The notes under the pieces: model-generated
The model's database searches: none
Told to the model about the DNA's origin: nothing
Seen by the model: the letters and a program-made list of their open reading frames with translations, nothing else
Program-made: the position numbers and the translations under genes
Shown: positions 28,294-39,200 of the stretch, one piece after another
Layout: the number at the start of each line of letters is the position of its first letter
Position numbering within the stretch: position 1 is the stretch's first letter
NCBI GenBank assembly: GCA_020055645.1
Contig: CM034547.1
Span: forward strand, 30,752,513 to 30,816,512
Source of the DNA: Tomocerus qinae
Lineage: Eukaryota; Arthropoda; Collembola; Entomobryomorpha; Tomoceridae
Length of the DNA stretch: 64,000 bases
Direction of reading: 5' to 3'

Positions 28294-30214
28294 CTAATCT
28301 TCGAAATATGTCCGTAGTGCTTCTTGTAATTTCTTTCTGGCTTCAGCGACTCTTTCCTCTTGAGTACGAATGTCACCTTCTTGAACAGAAACTGCCTGTA
28401 AATGTTAAACATAACTCAATTAGACAACTACACTTAAAAAATGAACTGATTTATAATTTTATAATCGAAATCTAAATTGATTATATTGTGGGCATTGGGA
28501 AAAATGTACTTGTTTGAAAGTTTGAAGACATCTTTCGATAAGAAATTGTTTATTAAGGATATTATGGTGCCCCACTTCACTTTTAATGTTTCAGTTTCAG
28601 TACTAATTACTGTTACTCCAACGTGGATAGAAATTATAGAATACAATCAGCGCAAATAATATCTAAGACAGTCAGTCAAGGTCAAGATGTCACAGTACAA
28701 TTTGCATTATTAAGAGTATTTATGGAGAACTAAATAACTAAATAAAATTATTACTCGCCAACTACAACCGTCGTTGTAGTTGGCGAGTACACTTAAACGA
28801 GCGAACGAAAATACACTTAAAACTTTACCGGAAACATAAAAAGAGAGCTTTTATGTTGTGGTATTAAAGTAAAAAAAATTGTTTTGTGGTATTATTATGT
28901 AATCGAAAGATATCATTCCAAACAAAAGTGGTAGACTATTTTTCGAATTAACTGTAATTTTCTTTTCCAAAGTGGTTTGGTTTGTGTACCTGAATGAGAG
29001 GTTGGTCAGGATTAAGAAAGACCCCAGGATTTTTTTCCAAATTAGCTTGATTGCCAGTTTGTCCAAGAATGGGTAATGCAGTTAAATGCAAAGCAGTCGC
29101 TACAGATTGAAGAACTGTGTCTGGAGCAATTCTTGGTCCAACCCCATGGACTCCACTAGGAAGATCCAAAGCTTCCAATTCAACTCCTGAAGGATCACAT
29201 GCCTTTAGACCTTCCAGTCTCTTCTCCCAGAAAAGCTGTACATAGATATTATGGCACATAAGTAATGAATATATTTTTTGGCGTTACATATGAAATACAT
29301 ACTAGAAAATGCTACTTAGGTGCTGCAAAAACATACAATGTTAATAATTCTGTAAGTATAATAATATTACAGAAATTTTCACTATTAATAAAGTATTTTA
29401 AGAAAAATCCCTGTAATATAGTCAAAAACGTAAACATTATTTTGTTGAGTTGATGTAAAAGAAAATATCTACAGGTATCGATATTAACTAGTGAATAATG
29501 ATATTAGGAGGATACAAGGAATCCAGAAATCATGCATGGTATACTGAAGTGAAAGGTATATAATGTGTAATAAAAGATAAAAATATTTTTAAATGCAAGA
29601 AAACATAATAAAAGTTTTTCATTAGAATTTTTAAACGCCTTCCATATATTAATAATAAATTTTTTCCAACCTGTTTAGGTTTGTCTTGATGCCCATGCTT
29701 AAAATCCTGCTTAACTCTGCTTTCTTGAGTTTTAAATAGTGTCACAGGCTGTTTGAAAATAGATGCCGTCTGTCGTATAGGAGGAACTAAAGATGCATCA
29801 TTTCTGACAGTACGGTTGTTACTAAATGCAAAAATAAATGGTTACAGTAAACCCACAACTTAAGTTGTGGGTTGATTATGATTACCCTTAAGTTGGATTT
29901 GATTATTTGCTTTATGATAGTGGTAAATGCTGTTACCTGTAATCAAATTGCATTCGCTGCTTTTTATTTTTTCGCAGCAACGACGGATTTACTTTACCCG
30001 AACGGAAGTCAAAAGTAGAAAGATCGACGGATTCTCCTAAAAATCTCGAGAGTTGGGGCTTGCTTCTGAATTTCTTTCCCCCAGGACTGTAGTAGCAAAC
30101 ATCAACTTTACCTGCAGAAAGTCCTGTTTTTCTAACGATTTCCTCCCTAACCCAGCCTTTCGGAAGAGAGCTACATTCGTACTTCTTCTTTTCCAGGATT
30201 TGTTCCATCATCTT
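28294..30214 (-). CDS. MBD2/3: Methyl-CpG-binding domain protein MBD2/3
   Basis: Homologue of vertebrate MBD2 and MBD3, the DNA-contacting subunit of the Mi-2/NuRD deacetylase-remodelling complex. Four exons with consistent phases give about 258 aa: 29937-30214 (exon acceptor at 30269-30270, so a 5' untranslated exon lies upstream), 29671-29821, 28990-29235, 28294-28395. The MBD (about 13-75) runs LPKGWVREEIVRKTGLSAGK to FRSKPQLSRFLG, followed by DLSTFDFRSGK. The DNA-contacting arginines R27 and R49 are kept. Position 39, Tyr in MBD2 and Phe in MBD3, is Cys. Next come the IRQTASIFKQPVT block typical of the family, the LFWEKRLEGL block, the EKNPGVFLNPDQPL block, and a C-terminal heptad helix (IRTQEERVAEARKKLQEAL) matching the coiled coil that binds p66/GATAD2. 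There are two adjacent Met codons at the start, 30212-30214 and 30209-30211; either may be used. Confidence 0.95.
28752..28789. repeat. Perfect 17-bp hairpin in MBD2/3 intron 3
   Basis: Arms 28752-28768 and 28773-28789 are perfectly complementary (TACTCGCCAACTACAAC) around the 4-nt loop CGTC. It is GC-richer than the intron around it. It resembles neither a transfer RNA nor a microRNA precursor, being too short. It may be a remnant of a fold-back element or a transcript structure. Confidence 0.8.
29851..29872. repeat. Perfect 22-bp palindrome in MBD2/3 intron 1
   Basis: A perfect 22-bp palindrome centred on CTTAAG, with half-site ACCCACAACTT. It lies about 30 nt upstream of the exon 2 acceptor on the transcribed strand's distal side, within the 115-bp intron. 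A second CTTAAG-like sequence follows closely at about 29886. Confidence 0.8.
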
Positions 30215-30307
30215 CACCAAAATCAATGGAAAGTTACGATAAACTTCAATGAACCCACAAAATAAATCCTGCAATGTAATTTATATAATCAATACGTTTG
30301 CATTTTA

Positions 30308-30416
30308 AATAGACGTTTCCCACAATTGGTGACCGGTCACTAAATTAACATGAATAGGTATTGAAATGACTACAGTACCTGCCTGTGTTATCCTGGAATT
30401 GTGGGAAACGTCTATT
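30308..30416. mobile_element. 109-bp MITE-like element just upstream of MBD2/3
   Basis: Perfect 20-bp inverted termini at 30308-30327 and 30397-30416 (AATAGACGTTTCCCACAATT) enclose 69 bp that include the perfect 12-bp palindrome GTGACCGGTCAC at 30329-30340. It lies 40 nt upstream of the acceptor of the first coding exon of MBD2/3, in the intron or promoter. Perfect arms suggest recent insertion or selection on the structure. Confidence 0.7.
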
Positions 30417-31195
30417 GGTTGATCTGATTCGAAAACTTTTTACGATTTGACCCTCCTTTCAGTCCATTTGGCACTCTTCTTACGATTTGTCAAATTACTG
30501 TATTTATTACCTGTCTGTACTTTATTTAATAGCAATTTGCAAAATCTTGTCAGTCTTGTTCTTGTCACTTTGGCTCTCCTGTCCACCGACTACCGAACCG
30601 ACTCCGATCCTACTGTCTCTGTTGTTGTCACAGGTTGTGTTGTGTTTAGTGTTTGTTAACTAAGTCAGCTTGTCACAAAAATTATTTTGTATTCCTTATG
30701 ATTTGAAATGTGGCAGGAATAAGAGCAGGTATTAGATTCCAATCATGAATGAACATGAATATCCGTTAGATGTCTCACACAAGAGTCAAAATAATATTTG
30801 ACTTGCTTTCATAGCATTTCCATATCCACATAGTCCACAAGCTAGTATACATTTTATGACAAGTAATACAGGGTAAATCATAATTTAATCTAAATCATAA
30901 AACAAAACACTAGTATAAAATATTTTCCTTACCCATGTCATGTAATCTTATTAATTGGCATGATTACCCGATGTTCGTCGATAATGTACCCACCAGCCAA
31001 GTGATTTTGCAGACTTCAATAGTATACTTGGGTTGGTGATAAAGTTAAAATTGATGTCTATGTTAAAGGAATCTATGAAATTATAGGGGCATTTCTTGAA
31101 AATTGTCATCTCAAATATGTAAATCACACATTAAACGAACTATTATTCCAAAATTTGCTCCGTTTGCCTGAATTTTGAATGTGGTTTGCCAAGTG
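30417..31195. other. MBD2/3 upstream region
   Basis: Presumed promoter or 5' untranslated exon of MBD2/3. A plus-strand frame at 30447-30659 is open but rich in Leu, Val and Ser, with no recognised domain. No repeat seen. Confidence 0.35.
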
Positions 31196-32304
31196 TATAT
31201 GTTAGCGGTAAGAAGTCAATTCAGGCATTAGGCCTAATGCCTAGGCATTAAGCTTAATGCCTAAAAATGCCAGGCATTAGGCCTAAAGACTAGTCTTTAA
31301 GCTTAAAGCCTAGGCATTAAGACTAATGCCTGAATTTTGCTCGGCATTAGGCTTAATTCCTAGTCTTATTGTTTGATTTGGATGGAAATGAAAGTAAACA
31401 ACAAAAACTGAAGTCTAATATACACAATCGCTGTGTATTCATGTAAAATATAAATGTATAATATGTGCATCTTGGTAGGTAATACTAATGTGCACATGTA
31501 GAACATGAAAATGGTTGGAAAAGATAAAGATAGTGCAGCATGCGAACAAACATTATCGACTATTTCAAAACATCACCATAAAGAAATTGAACTCACTTAT
31601 TTTTATTTCTGAAAATTTAAGTATGAAATCTTGTCAGAAGAATAATGAGAAAATAAAAAAGTTTTTAATGGGACCGGGTATAAAGTGTGAACAATGTTAA
31701 CTAAAGAAAACAAGAGTTTCCAAATCAATAGTGGTGAAACCAAATGTATAAATGTTTTATGTATTGCCGGTAGACCGCTACAAGTGTGGGCGCATTATAA
31801 TGTCATATAAATCTTCCGTAGCAGAAACGACTGTATTGTCCAAGCTATATAACAAACTTCACCAGTAACATGATCTTTGAATTCAACAACTTTAAATTTC
31901 TTGAGATTGAAATCGGTTCAATCTTTCTTTTCTGTACCCGGTCTCAATAAAAACTTTTTTATTTCCTCAATATTCGTCTGACTAAAAGATTTGGATTTTC
32001 TAATGTTACACTATCTATTTTTTTCTAATCATTTTCATGTTCTACATGTGTACATTAGTATTACCTACCAAGATGCACATATACATTTATATTTTACATG
32101 AATACACAGCGATTGTGTGTATTAGACTTCAGTTTTTGTTGTTTACTTTCATTTCCATCCAAATCAGGCAATAAGACCAGGAATTAAGCCTATTGCCGAG
32201 CAAAATTCAGGCATTAGTCTTAAATACTAGTCTTAAGGCCTAATGTCGGGCATTTTTAGGCATTAGGCCTAATGCCTGAATTCACTTATTGCCGCTAACA
32301 TATA
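31196..32304. mobile_element. 1.1-kb element with about 300-bp terminal inverted repeats
   Basis: The arms at about 31196-31525 and 31990-32304 are inverted copies, with mismatches and small indels. The shared outer end reads TATATGTTAGCGG; if TATA is the duplicated target, the element begins TGTTAGCGG. Each arm has a palindromic low-complexity tract made of AGGCATTAGGCCTAATGCCT and variants, then a unique stretch of about 150 bp (GAAATGAAAGTAAACAACAA and onward). The 460-bp centre has only a 61-codon lysine-rich frame and no recognisable transposase, so the element looks non-autonomous. Superfamily not determined; long arms recall fold-back or Mutator-like elements. Confidence 0.8.
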
Positions 32305-35300
32305 GACCGATAAGTATTGACTAACGTGGCATTACTAGTGTTCTGTGGCATTACCGTATGATAATTCTAATATTTGGAGGCATTTGGGGGTGAAATAGGT
32401 ATTTAGTTTTCTTAGACCTGGTTGGTGTTGGTACAAGTTATAAGTGTAAATTAGATTTTTGATGCTTGATGATGATGGTATACAGTATATTGTAGTCACT
32501 ACTACACAGAAGTAATTCCATAATATTCCATCCTAAGCTAAGTCTCAAAGCGTCAAAACTACCAAGTATGTCACTTTACCCCATCCAGTTTCTACAAAAG
32601 CTTAAGCATACAAATGCAATAATATGCAATACAATAACACAATATCAATATGGAAAAAATTGAACACGAATGGTTTTTACCTTTCAATATGTAATTTTTA
32701 TTCAATCAATTTGTAATCTTATATTATTAACAAGTACAATAGTTGCATTCTTGTACTACTTATCAGTATCAGTTGGGTATCTATATCATTTTAACCGTCT
32801 GTTTGCGTACAAATTGTGATGATCAGTTCACTTGTATCATTTCCCATTTTCTACAATTTAGTGCAAATTCTACAAAATATTTAACCCAAAACTATTTATT
32901 GTTACGGTAAGAGATATTATTTTGTTATTAGCTCGCTAATATTGACACCACAAGTTTGTTTGTATTTAAAATTGAGTTTAAGTTGCCTTTCAGACAAGAA
33001 AAAAATGAGTAAGTGTTGGAAGTGATGATGATGAGGTGCTCACAGAATCACTATTTTATACTAATAATTTCTTCATGTCTTCAAGTGAGAGTAGTACTAG
33101 AGGTATATTATGGCAAATATGCTCTACTTAGCATACTGCAATATCGATCGAATGGAATCGAATTACAAGTACACAAACACTACGCTTAGGTAAGGTACGT
33201 CATTATTAATTATCATTTTCTACTATAGAATTACGGACCGGAGTTATGAGAGGTTCGGTTATTTTCACAGTATTTCAATTTGCGATTTAAACATGCGTAC
33301 TCAGGTTGACGTAGGTAATTATAATTTTGACAACTCAACACCCCACAAAATGGTTTTAAATTAGTCGTGCGATCCATAAAACTATTTACATGTAGGTAGT
33401 CTATTTGTTTCTATGTACAATTATACGTATTAAAATTACTACACTTGATTAGATTATTGCGTTATCATCACTCTTTTTAGAAACATTTCCTCCTAATAAA
33501 CAAAGTGCACCTGTATTTTAACTGCCAACGTACACAATCATATCTTTTCATTACATACAGTGTAAAACACCTATAGGAGGGTAAGTATTTCTCATGTCAT
33601 GCCCATGCATTCTTGTTTGATACTACAAGTGTCTTAACTAACATTAACAACTATTATCCACAAAGTAGACAGTGACTGTACACAATACTTTTTACTTGTG
33701 TTTGAAAGGATAACACAATATCAACACATGAGAGAGGCAAAGCAGAGTCTTTCTTCCGCTAAACCTGGAGATACTTTTTGACAATTTGGTTTAATTGAGT
33801 AAAAAGAACACACGAACTATGTGCTAATTATTAGGTAATGTATTGGTAATGTAGTTAACTACAGTATATAGTATACAGACTTTCTAATTCCAAGTGAGCT
33901 ATTACATCACCATTCTACAAGATTTCGATCTCCGATTTTCAGCTTTCCGCTAGTACTTTCTAAACATTGCATTCTTTTTTGACTTTCCATTTCACATTAC
34001 TACTTTAGTATTATTTTCGTAATATATTGTAGATATAAAATTGAGACATTTCGGTGTAGCACTTTTTTATATAGATAAGGTAATTAAAAATGATAAAATC
34101 ACAATAGGATCAGTTGCTTAGTTTACTAGTTCTACAACTACAGTGGTTATTAGATAAATTAACATTAAAACAGTAAAAAAATGTGTTACAACGGTTTACT
34201 ACACTTCCACACAGTATACACAAAATCCATATTCCTCAAGTTAAATAACCATAACTATTTTTGTCTTTAAACGACATTGCAAATTGCATGATATATTTCA
34301 CAGTTGTAAAATGACACAGTACAGATTTAATCTATAAACATACATATAAAACGAGGTTTAACCGAAAATTTCAGTCCAACAAAAACAGCATACAAGAAAT
34401 TAGTAAATCTCGCTCGACTTTCTAAGCCAGTTAAATGTTTAGCTATTCAAATAACACAGTTAGTTAATAGTGACGATAAAACACATGATTTTTCATCATG
34501 TTTAATTGGTCATGAATATTTAACGCGTAAATGCCTAGTAGGTATTTCACTCGAAGTTAGTAGTGATCAAAACTTATTATTACCACACAAAAGCGAGGTG
34601 TACCAAACATTTACCAAAACTAAAATGGTTATATACAACGATACGTAAATAATAATTATGTACACCGATAACGAAATTTCGTTTTCCGTACGTGCGGTGA
34701 CGACAACAAAAACAAAGAATCTCGCGAATAAATTATTAACTCACTAAAACTACATCTGTAATACAATATACGAAACTGATTGAAAAGACTAGCTTAATCC
34801 AACCAACTGATTATTATGCGAGTGAGTAGAATACAAATACACGCCGCAGCACGAATTAATAGTAACCGTATCTATTGTAGTGTACAAAACATTTCCAGTG
34901 TTAAAAATTTTTAAATTAAAACATTTATACATAGTCTCTGATTTGAATGAGTAAAATGCAAAATCAATAACAAAAAGCATGCTGCAACGAGTAAATGTAA
35001 AATATTGTCAAGTTTTTGCTTCGTTGAGTGCTAAAACATTGGTCAAGCAGCATTATTTGTTACATTTTTACCTATAAATTTGGTGTGAGTAACAGATACA
35101 AAAAATGTTAACAAAAACAATTGCACAGGCAGGATTTTCATCACGCACCAATGTGATTACTAACAATTACAAAACGGAGAAAACTAAATAACGAATGTGA
35201 CACAGTTGACGATCACTAAAAACTACAGTGGTCAAGTGGCTAGTGTAGCAGTGGTGGTTGCAGTGGTGGCACTTGCAGCGTCGCTCTCTTCGACTACTAG

Positions 35301-36268
35301 ATTTACCGGAACAGACAGCAGAATAGGGTGAAAACAACGTCCATGATAAGTACGATATCAATTTAACGTTATTATTCGACAGGACCATTATGTTTAATAA
35401 GGTGTCAGGTGCAAGTGGTAACATAAAAACAAACAAAACATTGAATAAACAATTTTAAAAGTACATCTATAGACATAGTTATGTATATTGTATTTACAAA
35501 CAAACAATGCGAGCCAAAGTGTCATTTTTGAAAATAGCATAGTTAAGCTGAATTTTGCATGCTTGGGGATTTAAGTTAATACGATACATACTTTGTCCAA
35601 AATTATTAAGTTAGTGGAAAGCATTCACATTACAAGTAAAAAAATGGCAGTATATTGTGGTAAACGGCAATTTGCAACATATTACTAACAAATGCCTATG
35701 CAAAGGATAAATTACTAAAATAAAAGCAAACGTAGGCAAAAAGAGACTCGAAAGTTAATGCACAAGTATACTACATAATATGCACTAAATTAAATGCAAA
35801 TTCCTACAGACGATCATTTGTACTTTTCATGTTAATAAAGTCATGATACTTTTGAGATATAAATAGAAAATACAAGATTAACGATGATACAGTTCAAAGG
35901 GCGTTTGTTATAATTTACATAAGAGAACATTATTTCAAAGTCGAAATGGATAAAAAAGTACTCTTCGTCACAAATCGCTATCATCATTTTTAAGGTTGAT
36001 TTGATACTGACAAACTTATTAGCAAGAGAAAGATTGACTTACTTTATCAATGGCTTTTTTATGCCAATATTAATTCGTATCTTGTATCATGATAATTTTA
36101 CTAAGGATTCATTGATTCATTGGATTTTGTTTGTGACCTAACACGATTAAAATATCACGTGTTCTCACTTTTCATAATTCATACAAACTAAATACATTGA
36201 AAAGATATATCAGCTTGCGTCAATCCAGCCCTTAAACTTGACCAAATGCAGCTATAGTTATTAAAGTA
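32305..36268. other. Intergenic region between MBD2/3 and Oatp
   Basis: About 4 kb of AT-rich sequence with no recognised gene. A minus-strand frame at 35167-35436 is open for about 85 codons and has a basic, Cys/His-rich middle, but no known domain and no clear splice partner. The left end of the Oatp 3' untranslated region (minus strand) falls here. Confidence 0.45.
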
Positions 36269-39200
36269 TTAGGCGCAAAGCATAGGCTCCATTTCGGGAG
36301 ACTGATTTTGATTATTGAGCTTACATTTGTTAAGGGATATTACGGAACCCGAGCTTTTGAGATTGTCAGACTGTGCAGCAGCTGTCGCATCTTCTTTCTT
36401 CTCTATCTTTCGGAGTTGGAAGAAGTCATACAAGAAGAGAGCAAGGGCTAAGAGTTTCAGGCCAGACAACACACCCACGTATCTAGGATATTGATTTCAT
36501 ATATCAGTTACCTTGCAAAGAGCTTTTTAATTTATCCTTTTAACATGTATTTTTACTTGAACAGCGTATGGTATAATGATTACTTTTACCTATCTCGTAT
36601 AATATTAAAATCTGTACAATATAAAAATCAATATGTGTTTTATAGCATAAATAGAAAATATTCAAATTACTTGTAACGGAAATCCTGAACATCGTACAAG
36701 AGACATCTTCCACTGACACCAGGTAGAAGTGTAGAGCATCTCTTTACAGACCAAAGGAGACAAGACGAATCGATCACATTTCCAAAAATAATTGGACTAG
36801 GAATATATCCAAGCAGTCGGAAAATTACGAACTGCATCCCCAAAGCAAATGAGCGTTCTTCAACAGATACAGATCTGAATTCGGACAAAATAATATGACC
36901 ATAAATATAAATGCAATGCGATTTATTAAATTTTACTGTGATTACCTTAAAACAATCATTAAAAGTGGCATTTGTGTTACGGCAACAGTCCCTGTCATAA
37001 AAAATAGTACAATCATGAAAGGGAGCAATGTATTGCATTGCTGATCTGTGCAACGACCCGGTGTGACATTTTCTCCTCCAGCACCTATAGTATTCAAAGA
37101 TATGCCATACAAATTATTGATTTAATAAAAGCCATAATAGAGAGATAGGTACATATAAAACACTTACAAGAACATTGGGTCATATTGAAAGAGCAGCCGG
37201 CATGGCAAGGTGTAAAGAACGTGACACCTTTATGGCAAACATATTGTGAGTCAAGGGATGAGTCACACATGCACTCGGAATTACAAGGACTTGTCAAGTT
37301 TATATCCAGGGAAGTGAACTCTCTATATAAAATTTCCATTCAAGTATGCTTGCTACATTTTGACATTATATAATTAGACTTTTATGTAGTAACATATAGT
37401 TATTATGGAATTACGTTTGATCAGAAGAACCAGGATATGGTACAGTAGCTCCTGCCAAATTGGGGTTTGTGCAGCCCAAGAAAAAGAAAAAAACATAGCC
37501 AACAAGACAAATTATATTAGTCATAACGACAAACTTAGCAGCGCCCGATGGTTTCAGTTCCAGTTTCTTCATCACATAGCCGCCTGCAAATATCCCTAAG
37601 CAAGCTCCTGCAAGCAAACATAAAATACCAAGTAAACAATGAGAAAGCATACATCAGATACATGTTAAAAATTAGCTACACAACGTCTACGATTCGGTAG
37701 TCTTGCCTGGAATAGCGATTCCTCCTGTATACAGGGAAGCCTGAGACTTTCCAAGAGAAAATTGTGTTTCCAGATATTTGGGAAGAAACACGATGAATCC
37801 AGAAACTATATTTAATTCCATACATCCTCCCAAGCATGTTACGACGTAGGTTGGGTTCCTGTCAGAAAGTTGATATTTGTAATAAACTTTGCGTACTGTT
37901 ACTGAATTTGAAATGTCAAATGAATCTAAAACTGCGGCTTACGTGATTAGACGCCAAATGGAGCGTGGAATGTCTCTTATTGATTGACCGTATGCAACTT
38001 CTAGTTCCTCGTGTTGAGAAGCAGTAATAACAGACGAGTCTTCTACAATAGGAGTTTCTTTATCAGATGGTAAGTATTCATCCTCTTCTTTGGTATTTGA
38101 TCGTGCAGCGAGGCGTGGAAATGTCAAGAAAGGTAAGGCAACTACAAACAATAGCGCCCCAGCTATAAGAAAACCGCCCCACCACAGCCCAACGAATTGT
38201 TCGTCTGGATTCACTGTTTCCGATGATGGAATTGAAAGAAGCCAGGCACCAACAAGAAATCCTAGGACCGGACCAAAAGCTGCCATGGCGTAGACACAAG
38301 CTACAAAAAGAATTCAACAAAAGAATTTATATGCACATGTAATTTATGCCATTATTATACACTTTGATGTGTACCAATAATAATATAATCTGTATCTTAC
38401 CAATGTAGACAGACGAAGATTCCGTTGGAACATGGTCATCGACGTATGTTATTCCCAGTGTAAACAGAGGAGATCCACCACATCCCAAAAGAAGCTGAGC
38501 AAGCATAAACAGTATAAGCGGATGGCCATAACTATCTTGGGAACCAGTGGTCGTGGTTGTTCCGTCTTCTTCCACTACCTCCACGGAACATCCGTATGAC
38601 ATAAGCTCTTGCTTAATGGACGGATATTTTGAGTCTCCGTCTACAACAAAATAGTTAAGAATGTGAAATTAGCTTAATATTATACATTTCAATGCATATA
38701 GTTAGAACATTTTGGAAAAGAATGTATAAATTGATTCATTAAAACTCTTTTTGAAGGTCCCTTCTTAGGCTTCACATGAACTTGTTTGGTCAAACATTTT
38801 TATCATAAGTTTGTTAAATTTATTTTAAACTGTAAGCTTTCAAATATTTAAAGTATATTGGAGAATAATGCATCCAAAATCAAATAAAGTCTAATGGAAG
38901 AAATTCGAACAATGATCAATTTATACATTTTCCAAACGGATATTCCAATTAATTGCAATATAATACATTTAATCAGTAAGTAATCGCATACAATATGCAA
39001 TTCTTGGTATTCATTTACCATATTGGCATTCTTCTGGACTTAAGAAGGCTCTCCACGCACGCCTGCATAGCAACCACAACCATCTAAATGCATGTTAAAA
39101 AATGTTTTACATCTGGCTTTATTCCTCCCGAAGGATAAGGCCTATTTTTATGGGACTTACATTTTTGGAATCCTGGACTATCGAGGAACACACGAGGGTT

